From: Akkermansiaceae bacterium UBA1518
GTDB taxonomy: Bacteria > Verrucomicrobiota > Verrucomicrobiia > Verrucomicrobiales > Akkermansiaceae
Length of the DNA: 16,598 nucleotides
Reading direction: 5' to 3'
NCBI GenBank assembly: GCA_002323895.1
Contig: DCQM01000094.1
Location: forward strand, 1-16,598
How positions within the stretch are numbered: position 1 is the stretch's first letter; each line of letters starts with the position of its first letter. The notes under the pieces are model-generated. The model searched no databases and was not told the DNA's origin. It saw only the letters and a list, made by a program, of their open reading frames with translations. Shown here piece by piece: positions 1-7,800 of the stretch. The position numbers were made by a program, and so were the translations under genes.

Positions 1-143
1 ATATCACCTTCCGACATCCGCTTAGCAGCCTGCTTATTGAAAGATTTACGCATCTTTTTGGACTGTTTCTCCAGTGATTCAACCGCCGAAATCACATCGT
101 CTGGCGTCTTATTGAGAAGGTAAGTCTCAACTTTTTCGAAGAT
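1..143 (-). CDS. Possible partial hypothetical protein at left edge
   Basis: A minus-strand frame is open from base 143 to the window edge, 47 full codons, bounded upstream by TGA at 146-144. The translation is hydrophilic and helix-like, with stretches such as TPDDVISAVESLEKQSKK and KSFNKQAAKRMSEGD, which looks more like real protein than the competing plus-strand frames. No ATG follows the stop until base 53; GTG at 95-93 is an earlier candidate. I do not recognise the family. The alternative is a plus-strand frame ending with TAA at 121-123, which would make the hairpin at 166-205 a shared terminator between convergent genes. Both readings remain possible. Confidence 0.3.
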   Translation of the reverse strand, partial: MFEKVETYLLNKTPDDVISAVESLEKQSKKMRKSFNKQAAKRMSEGD

Positions 144-165
144 TCACTGGCCGATTTAGGACCAT

Positions 166-205
166 AAAAAAATGTGGGCGGCCTCACGGTCGCCCACATT
201 TTTTT
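166..205. terminator. Bidirectional rho-independent terminator
   Basis: A perfect 15-base inverted repeat (166-180 against 191-205) has a GC-rich core, TGTGGGCG against CGCCCACA, and is flanked by seven A on the left and seven T on the right, so it can terminate transcripts from either strand. The inner CC/GG pairs at 182-183 and 188-189 can extend the stem to a TCAC loop. It lies 21 bases beyond the stop codon of the minus-strand oxidoreductase and is most likely its terminator. Confidence 0.88.
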
Positions 206-226
206 GATTCTTAAGCTCAGGAGAAA

Positions 227-1513
227 TTAGGACATCACCTTGGTCTTGCCGGGAATGGCACAAGGGTAGAGTCCATCCTTTCCTGGCTTCGGCCCAGGAT
301 CGGCATCCCACGCAAAGGATTTCGGCATAATTGAGAGTCCTTTCTCGAGCGCATCGGCATACTTAATTTCCTGCCCAGAATTGGTCGCCATGCGCCCCAA
401 AATGGCCGTCATGGTGGATGCTGCGGTGTAGTAAGCATTATTGATCGGCTTATCTTCGCGAATGTGGCGATAAAGCTCATTATGCTCAATCTGGTATGGC
501 GAAGTCTTGTCCTTAGAACGGTGGCGCCAAACAGTCTTGCCTGCAGCATCTACAATACGGCCCGGATATGCTTTACCGCCCTGACAACCAATGATCTCGG
601 TCACACGATTTAAAGCTCCCTTTTGATGGCGGCACTGGGAATTCATAACAGTTCCATCCTCATAGGTAAACTCGACATAGTGGTGATCAAAAATTTCCCC
701 GTAATCTTTGCCGACCCTGACTTGGCGTCCGCCCATTCCTTGAGCTTTGACTGGAGGACCGCCCTTGAACCAGTTCATGACATCAATGTTGTGAACATGC
801 TGCTCAACGATATGGTCACCGCAAAGCCAGTTGAAATAATACCAGTTGCGCATCTGATATTCCATCTCCGTCATACCTTCCACTCGCGGCCTGACCCACA
901 CACCGCTACTATTCCAGTAAACTTGGCCATAGTTGATATCGCCCACGATTCCCTCCTTCAGCTTGGCTAAAGTTTCAATATAGCTCGGCTGGTAATGGCG
1001 CTGAAGGCCACAAACAACTTTAAGCCCTTTCTCATCAGCTTTCTTTGCCGCCTCAAGAACTTTGCGAATCCCAGGAGCATCGGTCGCAACCGGCTTCTCC
1101 ATAAACACGTGCTTCCCTTGCTGCACCGCATACTCAAAGTGCTGGGGGCGGAAGCCAGGGGTTGTGGTCAAAATCACAACGTCTGCGGCATCAATCGCAC
1201 TACGAAAACCATCGAAACCATCAAAAATCCGATCCGCAGAAATATCCACCTTATCGGCATACTGCTGACGGAAGGAACTTACAGCCTCTTCGGCACGATC
1301 CCGGAACGCATCAGCAACTGCAACCAGCTTAGTTCCGGGCACGTTGAGAGTCTGGGCAGTCGCACCACGTCCACGTCCACCGCAACCCACTGTTGCCACT
1401 TTGATTTCATCACTGCCACCTGCTTGCGCAAACCCAGCGATAGGGAGCGTAGCCGCTGCTGCGGCACCCGTCTTGAGAATGGCCCGTCTGTTTGTATCTT
1501 GAAGATCGCTCAT
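227..1513 (-). CDS. TAT-exported Gfo/Idh/MocA family oxidoreductase
   Basis: NAD(P)-dependent oxidoreductase of the Gfo/Idh/MocA family, 428 residues, a usual length. Residues 8-31 form a twin-arginine signal (NRRAILK followed by an Ala-rich hydrophobic stretch ending AGFAQA), so the enzyme is probably folded in the cytoplasm and exported by Tat. The Rossmann nucleotide-binding loop GCGGRGRG is at 43-50 and the family's catalytic-region motif EKP at 139-141. The second half is the alpha/beta domain that forms the substrate site, including HNIDVMNWFKGG. Such exported members are numerous in Verrucomicrobiota and Planctomycetota and generally act on sugars or cyclitols; the substrate cannot be told from sequence. 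ATG at 1513-1511 is preceded by TAAGG about 8 bases upstream. It lies 31 bases behind the ACT-domain gene on the same strand and may be cotranscribed with it. Confidence 0.93.
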   Translation of the reverse strand: MSDLQDTNRRAILKTGAAAAATLPIAGFAQAGGSDEIKVATVGCGGRGRGATAQTLNVPGTKLVAVADAFRDRAEEAVSSFRQQYADKVDISADRIFDGFDGFRSAIDAADVVILTTTPGFRPQHFEYAVQQGKHVFMEKPVATDAPGIRKVLEAAKKADEKGLKVVCGLQRHYQPSYIETLAKLKEGIVGDINYGQVYWNSSGVWVRPRVEGMTEMEYQMRNWYYFNWLCGDHIVEQHVHNIDVMNWFKGGPPVKAQGMGGRQVRVGKDYGEIFDHHYVEFTYEDGTVMNSQCRHQKGALNRVTEIIGCQGGKAYPGRIVDAAGKTVWRHRSKDKTSPYQIEHNELYRHIREDKPINNAYYTAASTMTAILGRMATNSGQEIKYADALEKGLSIMPKSFAWDADPGPKPGKDGLYPCAIPGKTKVMS

Positions 1514-1544
1514 CTTTTTACCTTACGTTGTTTGTTGGGAGAAT

Positions 1545-2003
1545 CTAACGAAGAAGTTCATCTTCGTAAACCACCGTCAATCCCGCCCGATTCAAAATTG
1601 AAGCCCCAAATTCACAATCTTCTAAAAATAATGCCAATAATGCGTGCCCCTGATGCTGTACCATGAGCGAAAATGCGTAATCAAGGTTAGTCTCAGCCTC
1701 ATAAAGTTTGTTCAGACATTTCTTTAAATCCCCGCATTCTTTCATCTTCACTACCAAAAGCTCGGTAAGGGTATAGGCAATCCCCTGCTCCATAAACAAT
1801 TCCTCAGCACTATCCGGATCATTCACAATCAAGCGCGCCACCGTAGCGTCACGAGAATCCTGTACACTGAGACCAATCACATCAATTTCACGGCGACTCA
1901 AAAGGTTTGAAAGCGAAGAAAAAGCCCCCACTCGGTTCGGCATCATGACTGAAAATTGCCGGACAAATTCCCTCCGTTTACTCACATCTTCACTCACCGT
2001 CAT
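1545..2003 (-). CDS. Tandem ACT-domain (amino-acid-binding) protein
   Basis: Cytosolic protein of 152 residues with two predicted ACT folds. The first (about 14-72) begins QFSVMMPNRVGAFSSLSNLL, the typical beta strand plus 'PNRVG' turn and helix in which the ligand usually sits. The second (about 80-150) is more divergent: KMKECGDLKKCLNKLYEAE lacks the conserved glycine turn. Stand-alone double-ACT proteins of this size are thought to sense amino acids; no catalytic domain is present, and the ligand is not predictable. The ATG at 2003-2001 is preceded by two overlapping AGG motifs (TTAGGTAGGTAGA). The gene is divergent from tcdA across 70 bases and lies just upstream of the TAT oxidoreductase, with no obvious functional link between the two. 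Confidence 0.85.
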   Translation of the reverse strand: MTVSEDVSKRREFVRQFSVMMPNRVGAFSSLSNLLSRREIDVIGLSVQDSRDATVARLIVNDPDSAEELFMEQGIAYTLTELLVVKMKECGDLKKCLNKLYEAETNLDYAFSLMVQHQGHALLALFLEDCEFGASILNRAGLTVVYEDELLR

Positions 2004-2073
2004 TCTACCTACCTAAAGAATTATCAGAATCTTCGCTTTTGTTCAATCAACATCTGGGTCAGAAAGTCGTCCT
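2004..2073. promoter_or_regulatory. Divergent spacer with RBS for the ACT gene
   Basis: The spacer between the ACT gene (-) and tcdA (+). On the minus strand AGG occurs at 2014-2012 and 2010-2008, 8 and 4 bases before the ATG, a plausible ribosome binding site. GATAAT at 2025-2020 on the minus strand is a possible -10 box, but no convincing -35 lies at the right spacing. On the plus strand no Shine-Dalgarno sequence precedes the tcdA GTG. Confidence 0.3.
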
Positions 2074-2868
2074 GTGACCGAGGACTATCTCAACCGCTTT
2101 GGCGGCATCGCTCGACTTTACGGCATCGCTTCGCTCGAGCGATTCTCCAAAGCACACGTCATGGTTATTGGACTCGGCGGAGTCGGATCCTGGACCATCG
2201 AGGCCCTCGCCCGCTCCGGTGTGGGACAATTCACGCTTATCGATCTAGACGACCTATGTGTCACCAACACCAACCGTCAAATTCACGCTACCACCGAAAC
2301 CATTGGGCAATCCAAAGCGATCGTTCTTGCCAAACGAATCCTCCAAATCAATCCCGACCTCCGCTGTAGTGTTGAGCAGACTTTCTACTCCGAAAAAAAT
2401 TCCGAAGATCTCCTTTCCAGAGCCCCCGACGCTATTGTCGATGCTATTGACTCGGTCCGAGCCAAATGTCACCTCCTCGCAACCTGCCATAAAAAAAAGA
2501 TCCCTGTCATTACGAGCGGCGGCGCGGGTGGCCGAATTGACGCCTCCCAAATCCGGGTAGATGACCTTTCCCGCACCTTTGGAGACGCCCTCCTTCTTTC
2601 GGTCCGAAAACAACTCCGCTCCGAATACAACTTCCCAAAAGCCAAAAAAAAGGCTCCAAAATTTAAAATCCCGGCAGTTTTCTCACCAGAAGCGCCCCTC
2701 TTTCCAACTTGCGATGGAAAAACTTCCACCACCCGTCCCAAAGAAATGCCTGGCAGTATAAAATGCGACGCTGGCTACGGAGCCGCCACTCACATCACTG
2801 CAACCTTCGGCAACCTACTCGCTGGATGGATTCTTAAAAAACTTCAAGCCGCAGATCCCGCTACCTAA
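2074..2868 (+). CDS. tcdA: tRNA threonylcarbamoyladenosine dehydratase
   Basis: An E1-like (ThiF/MoeB/HesA) ATP-dependent enzyme that cyclises the tRNA modification t6A37 to ct6A, 264 residues, matching the family length. The N-terminus FGGIARLYG (9-17) is characteristic of TcdA rather than ThiF or MoeB. The adenylate-binding glycine loop GLGGVGSW is at 33-40, followed by IDLDDLCVTNTNRQIHA (56-72) with the conserved Asp and the N-x-x-R-Q ATP contacts. The C-terminal GYGAATHITATFGNL segment is also TcdA-like. Start: the frame has no ATG between the in-frame stop at 2014-2016 and GTG at 2074, and GTG places the conserved N-terminus at the usual distance. A Lys-rich run (KAKKKAPK) occurs about residue 190. 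The gene is followed by a 152-base spacer towards bL36. Confidence 0.95.
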   Translation: MTEDYLNRFGGIARLYGIASLERFSKAHVMVIGLGGVGSWTIEALARSGVGQFTLIDLDDLCVTNTNRQIHATTETIGQSKAIVLAKRILQINPDLRCSVEQTFYSEKNSEDLLSRAPDAIVDAIDSVRAKCHLLATCHKKKIPVITSGGAGGRIDASQIRVDDLSRTFGDALLLSVRKQLRSEYNFPKAKKKAPKFKIPAVFSPEAPLFPTCDGKTSTTRPKEMPGSIKCDAGYGAATHITATFGNLLAGWILKKLQAADPAT

Positions 2869-2961
2869 ACTTGAAAATTATTCCACGAGATCGATCCAAA
2901 AGTGTTTCTTCGCCTCGGCGGTCGAAACAAAGGAGCTTGGTCTGACACTTCACTGTTTTCC

Positions 2962-2992
2962 AAAAAAAAGCGACCCTCCGAAGAGAGCCGCT
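2962..2992 (-). terminator. Rho-independent terminator of bL36 gene
   Basis: Read on the minus strand, AGCGGCTCTC (2992-2983) pairs with GAGGGTCGCT (2978-2969) over ten positions, including two G-U wobbles, closed by the very stable C(UUCG)G tetraloop and followed by eight T (2969-2962). It lies 28 bases beyond the bL36 stop. On the plus strand the wobbles become mismatches and the downstream tract is not T-rich, so it does not serve tcdA. Confidence 0.9.
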
Positions 2993-3020
2993 CATAAAAG
3001 TTTAAAGATCGTTCGAAACC

Positions 3021-3185
3021 CTAGTTTACGCCCTTCTTCGACATCTTGGTGCCCTTTGTCGATCCTTGGCGCGCCTTGAAGCGTGGATTCGTTTTGTTGA
3101 TAACGTAAAGAGTCCCCTTACGCTTGACGACTTGGCAATCAGCGTGGCGGCGTTTGGCGGAGGCTAGGGAAGAAAGAACTTTCAT
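3021..3185 (-). CDS. rpmJ: Large-subunit ribosomal protein bL36 (zinc-free type)
   Basis: A small 50S subunit protein of 54 residues. MKVLSSLASAKRRH, CQVVKRKGTLYVI and NPRFKARQG match the type-B bL36 (YkgO-like) family. Only one cysteine (C17) remains, so the Cys/His zinc ribbon of the classical form is absent. Relative to the usual 40-odd residues there is a basic C-terminal tail of about 13 residues, GSTKGTKMSKKGVN. The start at 3185-3183 was chosen because the family begins MKVL; an in-frame ATG 11 codons upstream (3218-3216) would add an unconserved MSSLPPSTSDP. No Shine-Dalgarno is visible. The gene stands alone, away from other ribosomal genes, with its own terminator and divergent from ruvB. 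Confidence 0.93.
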   Translation of the reverse strand: MKVLSSLASAKRRHADCQVVKRKGTLYVINKTNPRFKARQGSTKGTKMSKKGVN

Positions 3186-3190
3186 AGGAT

Positions 3191-3231
3191 CAGACGTTGA
3201 GGGCGGGAGACTACTCATCAACTCCCGTCTG
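3191..3231 (-). promoter_or_regulatory. Possible structured leader of bL36
   Basis: In the minus-strand leader CAGAC (3231-3227) can pair with GTCTG (3195-3191), and GTTGA (3222-3218) with TCAAC (3200-3196), with a four-base bulge. A competing pairing is CGGGAG (3227-3222) with CTCCCG (3209-3204). The two folds are mutually exclusive and end five bases before the bL36 ATG. This could be translational control or chance; no known riboswitch is recognised. Confidence 0.25.
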
Positions 3232-3305
3232 TAAAGCCCATTCCTCACAAAATTTCGGGTGCAAGTGAACCTCTGGCATGTTTCACTCCGGTAACAAAGG
3301 TTTAC

Positions 3306-4331
3306 ATGTCGGAGTCCTATTTTCAAGAAGCAGTCAATACCCCAGAGACTCCCGAAGATCTCACTCTGCGCCCCCCTGGCTTCGAAGATTTCCACGGGCA
3401 AGACAAAGTCACAGAGCGTCTTATGCTCATGGTTACCGCGGCTAAAGGGCGTGATGATGTTCTTGAACACGTTCTCCTCTCGGGGCCCCCTGGTCTTGGG
3501 AAAACAACCCTCGCCAACATTGTTGCCACCGCCGTTGGCACCACTCTACACACCACCTCTGGCCCTCAGATCGAGAAAGCGGGTGACCTCGCCGGGATTC
3601 TTACAAACCTCCAGCGAGGCGACATTCTTTTTATTGACGAAATCCACCGCCTCCATCCAGCAATCGAGGAATATCTCTACCCCGCAATGGAAGATTATCG
3701 GCTCGATATCATCATCGACTCCGGCCCCTCAGCTCGGTCTATCCAACTTCAACTCCCAAAATTCACTCTCGTCGGCGCCACCACCCGCTCTGGCATGCTC
3801 ACTTCCCCTCTCCGTTCTCGCTTCGGTTTGATAAACCGTCTCGACTATTACACCCATGAGCAGCTTTCCACCATTATTCGACGCTCCGCCGAAATCCTCG
3901 ATATCGAAATCGACGAAGAAGGGGCTATGATCATAGCCTCGCGCTCCCGCGGTACTCCACGAATCGCTAACAACCTTCTCCGCTGGACCCGCGACTTCGC
4001 CCAAGTGAAATTCGATGGGAAAATCTCCGCTCCGATCGCCCAAGCGGCCCTCGAAATGATTGAAATTGATGAAGACGGCCTAGACGAGATGGATAAGCGT
4101 ATTCTCGAAGCTATGATCTACAAGTTTTCCGGAGGCCCAGTCGGACTCTCCTCCCTCGCCGTCGCTATCGGCGAAGACGCTTCGACCCTTGAAGAAGTGC
4201 ACGAGCCCTTCCTAATCATGCAAGGATTCGTTAAACGCACTCCGCGTGGCCGTGTGGCTATGCCCGCTGCGTTCGCTAAAATCGGGGCAGCTCTTCCACC
4301 CAATCACTCAGACCAAACTTCCCTTTTTTAA
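3306..4331 (+). CDS. ruvB: Holliday junction branch-migration ATPase RuvB
   Basis: A AAA+ motor that, with RuvA and RuvC, drives branch migration at Holliday junctions during recombinational repair. It has 341 residues, the normal family length. Walker A GPPGLGKT is at 60-67, Walker B ILFIDE at 107-112, the sensor-1 region LVGATTR at 155-161 and the arginine-finger region SPLRSRFG at 167-174. The C-terminal winged helix contains GGPVGLSSLAVAIGED and the DNA-contacting TPRGRVA motif. AAAGG lies about 6 bases before the ATG. Neither ruvA nor ruvC is adjacent. The Fur-family gene starts 4 bases after the stop, so the two are probably cotranscribed. Confidence 0.98.
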   Translation: MSESYFQEAVNTPETPEDLTLRPPGFEDFHGQDKVTERLMLMVTAAKGRDDVLEHVLLSGPPGLGKTTLANIVATAVGTTLHTTSGPQIEKAGDLAGILTNLQRGDILFIDEIHRLHPAIEEYLYPAMEDYRLDIIIDSGPSARSIQLQLPKFTLVGATTRSGMLTSPLRSRFGLINRLDYYTHEQLSTIIRRSAEILDIEIDEEGAMIIASRSRGTPRIANNLLRWTRDFAQVKFDGKISAPIAQAALEMIEIDEDGLDEMDKRILEAMIYKFSGGPVGLSSLAVAIGEDASTLEEVHEPFLIMQGFVKRTPRGRVAMPAAFAKIGAALPPNHSDQTSLF

Positions 4332-4335
4332 AATA

Positions 4336-4761
4336 ATGTCATTACACAACAAGCTCCTCGAAAGGGCCAAGAAGGCTGGGCTTCGCCGCACCAAGGCTCT
4401 CGAAGCCATTCTCACCTGCCTCTCCGTATGCAACCGGCCGATGACGTTAGCCGAAATAACTTCTTGCGGTCATCTTGCAAAAAAATGTGATAAAGCAACC
4501 GTATTTCGACTCCTTCAAAGGCTTAGTAATATAGGTATGATCCGTCGTCTTGGCCTTCATGAACGTGCCGCTTACTTCACTCTTCTTATTCCTGGCCAAC
4601 ACCGCGACTATCTTATTTGCACCGACTGCGGCACCATTGAATCTATAGATGCTCCCTGCCCTGTCCATAAACTAGAAGAAGAAATCAGGAAGAAATCAGG
4701 ATTCTCAAACCTCTATCACGAGCTCGAATTCTTTGGTCGCTGCCCGAAATGCACTGATTGA
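4336..4761 (+). CDS. Fur-family metal-responsive repressor (Fur/Zur/PerR type)
   Basis: A DNA-binding regulator of 141 residues, typical Fur size. The winged-helix half includes the recognition helix DKATVFRLLQRL (52-63). The dimerisation/metal half has the HRDYLICTDCG motif (89-99, a variant of the HHHH-x-x-CxxCG signature) and a second CPKC, so a structural zinc site of two CxxC pairs (C95/C98 and C136/C139) is intact. Whether it senses iron, zinc or peroxide cannot be decided by eye. ATG at 4336 places the protein at family length; the open frame extends 30 codons further into ruvB but that part is not Fur-like. No Shine-Dalgarno is seen; translation may be coupled to ruvB. The zinc-free bL36 upstream makes Zur an attractive guess. 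Confidence 0.93.
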   Translation: MSLHNKLLERAKKAGLRRTKALEAILTCLSVCNRPMTLAEITSCGHLAKKCDKATVFRLLQRLSNIGMIRRLGLHERAAYFTLLIPGQHRDYLICTDCGTIESIDAPCPVHKLEEEIRKKSGFSNLYHELEFFGRCPKCTD

Positions 4762-4840
4762 GAACGCGAAAAAATGACTCGTCTACGCTATGAAAACATC
4801 CTGAACTAAGGAGCTGAAATTTAAACTCCATGCTTCATGC

Positions 4841-4861
4841 TAGAATAGAAAGAGCAATATT
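4841..4861 (+). promoter_or_regulatory. Possible -10 box and start region of the CotH-protein gene
   Basis: TAGAAT at 4841-4846 differs from TATAAT at one base and lies 15 bases before the ATG at 4862, with a weak purine stretch (AAAGAG) between. No good -35 hexamer is seen 16-18 bases upstream. The spacer after the fur-like gene is 100 bases, enough for a separate promoter. Confidence 0.3.
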
Positions 4862-7800
4862 ATGAAAACAACTTTTGGTTTGTTTTTGATCATAATCTCG
4901 ATGATCACAACCTCTTTGGCAGAGCTCTACATCACAGAGTTCATGGCCATCAACGGTAGCACACTAAAAGATGAAGATGGCGATACATCCGACTGGATAG
5001 AAATCTTTAATTCCGGATCCGAAAAAATTAATCTTGGCGGATACACTCTAACCAATGATGCAACTTCGCTTAAAAAATGGACCATGCCGCCAATCGAATT
5101 AGATGGTGGTTCTTTCCTTCTTGTATTTGCCTCGGAAAAAAACCGCCGCGTATCTGGCTCCGAACTCCACACAAATTTCAAAATTGCTAGTGAAGATTAT
5201 CTCGCTCTGGTCGCCCCCGATGGGTCCACCGTAATTACGGAATTTGGTTCCGCCGCCGATCCACTCCCACCTCAAATCGAGGACACCTCCTATGGTCTTA
5301 TGCAAAATGGCAATCGCACTTCCGCGATTCTCATCGCCTCTGCTCCATCAGGAAGAGCTCTGGTCCCTGCAAATGGCTCTCTAGAAGAAACCTGGCAGAA
5401 ACTTGCTTTTAACGACAACTCCTGGATCTCGATCACTGCCGGCGTCGGCTACGACGAGTCCACGACCTATGATCCCGAATACGGTCCAGGTGGTGATCTC
5501 GACAACAACCTCAACAACCTCAACACCACCGTCTATCTCCGCTTTCCATTTTCGATGAGTGCAAGCGACTCCATTTCGGAACTCACGCTCAAAATGAAAT
5601 ATGACGATGGCTTCGCGGCCTTCCTAAACGGAGTTCGTGTCGCAGGTGCCAATGCGCCAGGAACGCTTGAGTGGAACTCCGAGGCCACCGGGCAGCATAA
5701 CGATAACGAAGCAGTCACCTTGATTGACTTCAATATATCAAAACATGCCCAACTTCTTGTCGATGGTCCGAATCTCCTCGCGATTCAAGGCCTCAATACC
5801 TCCATAACGAGCTCCGATATGCTAATCTCCCCGGAACTTCACGCGATCCGAGTAACCGAGCCATCCATTGGCGGCTCCGGATTTCTGGACACGCCCTCAC
5901 CCGGTAGATTAAATGGAGAAACTTTTAGTGGCTTTGTCGCCGATACCAAATTCTCGGTCGACCGCGGATTCCATAACACATCCTTCAATCTGGAGATCAA
6001 TTCCGCCACTCCCGGCGCAGAAATTCGCTATACCCTCGATGGCACTCCCCCCCGCACCAATGTCGGTCAAATATACACTGGCCCTCTTTCGATCACCGCA
6101 ACCACCATTGTCCGAGCTATCGCTTCCAAGCCTGATTTTCGGCCAACTAACATCGATACTCACACCTACATCTTCCCCAAAGACATTGTAGCACAAGCCC
6201 GTATGCGCGACTCAGTCACCCAGTCAGCAACCCTCGGGCCACAAATGGTCGACTCCCTGAAATCGGTGCCCACGGTATCCATCGTCACCGATAATCCCGG
6301 TCCCTTTCAGAATGAAAGCGGAGGCAACATCCGCAGTGAGTCGCCCGCATCCGTGGAGATGATTTTCCCTGACGGCACACCCGGCTTCCAAGAAGATGGT
6401 GGGTTAAAGCATTTCGGTGGATACTACACCAACTTTCCAAAAAAGAGCCTCCGCATCGGCTTCCGCTCGAAATACGGTGCCACCAAGATCCGTTACCCAA
6501 TCTTTGAGGGCTTTGATTACAAGCACTACCCACCTACCGACCGCTTTGACGTCATGGATCTCCGCAGCGGTTCGCATGACATGAACAGCCGCGGTGCCTA
6601 CATGTCCAACCGTTTCACTGATGACTCTATGCTAGACATGGGTAACCTTGCGCCCCATGGCCGCTTCGTTCACGTCTACCTCAATGGCAGCTACTGGGGG
6701 CAATACCACCTGCGCGAGCGCTGGAATGCCGATATGGCCTCAAGCTATTTCGGCGGTCCCAAGGCGGACTATGACGCGGTCAACCTCAACGACAACTTCC
6801 GCGCAGATGAGAAAGTTTACGACGGCACTGGCATTTTCTGGAACGAGGCGAAGGCACTGGCATCAGGCTCTAACCCTTGGGAAAACAACGACAACAACAT
6901 TGATGTCGCTAACCTCATCGACTTCATGCTGCTGTGGGTCAGCGGAAATTCAGAAAGCGAGGTTAGGCTGCTCGGCTCCAAGGCCCAAGGGCAACCCTTC
7001 CGCTTCCAGATGAAAGACGCTGACGGATACCTGCGCAATCCCGGGCACTCCGCAAACGATGCAGGACCATTAAGCCTGATGTCACGCCTGCGCAGCGGCA
7101 ACACGGATTTCGCGATGTTGCTCGCGGATCGAATCCACAAACACTACTTCAATGACGGGGCAATGACGCCAGCGAAAAATATCGAACGTTTGCAGAAGCG
7201 GGTCGACGAGGCACGGCCAGGCTTCATTGCCGAGTCCGCACGCTGGGGGAACCGCTTCCGTGAATACCAGAACTGGCTGAACTACCAGAACAACCTAGTC
7301 AGTAACCACTTTCCGGGCCTCGCTCAAACCATGGTTGGACGCTTCAAATCTGCCGGAATGTATCCAGACATCATTGCTCCAGTCTTCAACCAACACGGTG
7401 GTTCAATTTCAGATGACACCCCACTCACCATGTCGACCGACGCCGACAAGATCTACTATACCTTGGATGGCAGCGACCCACGCCTTAACGGCGGCGCCCC
7501 AAATCCTGCCGCAACCGAAGCGTCATTCAACGGTGGCGGCGGACCCGGCGAACAGCAACCTGTCACTTATATGACAACCGGTTACACATGGAAATATATC
7601 GACAATGGATCCGATCAAGGCACCAAGTGGAGAGCAATCGATTTCAATGACACCGCATGGTCGTCCGGTCCCTCACCACTCGGTTACGGTGGAGACGGCG
7701 AAGCCACCGAACTCAGCTTCGGAGGTGATTCTGGAAACAAATACGCAACAACCTATTACCGCACCGCGATAGAAATCCCGAACCCAGCTGTGTTCCTAAA

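Noticed and set aside
995..1666. A plus-strand frame of 223 codons opposite the oxidoreductase and ACT genes
   Set aside because: It is the antisense shadow of two well-supported genes; its translation is rich in Ser/Thr/Arg and resembles no family.
3291..3305. Imperfect palindrome GTAAC...GTTTAC before ruvB as a Fur/Zur box
   Set aside because: Short, imperfect, and overlapping the likely ruvB ribosome binding site; no consensus for this phylum is known to me.
4774..4809. An 11-codon ATG...TAA frame between the Fur-family gene and the CotH-protein gene
   Set aside because: Too short to support without homologues, and no ribosome binding site precedes it.
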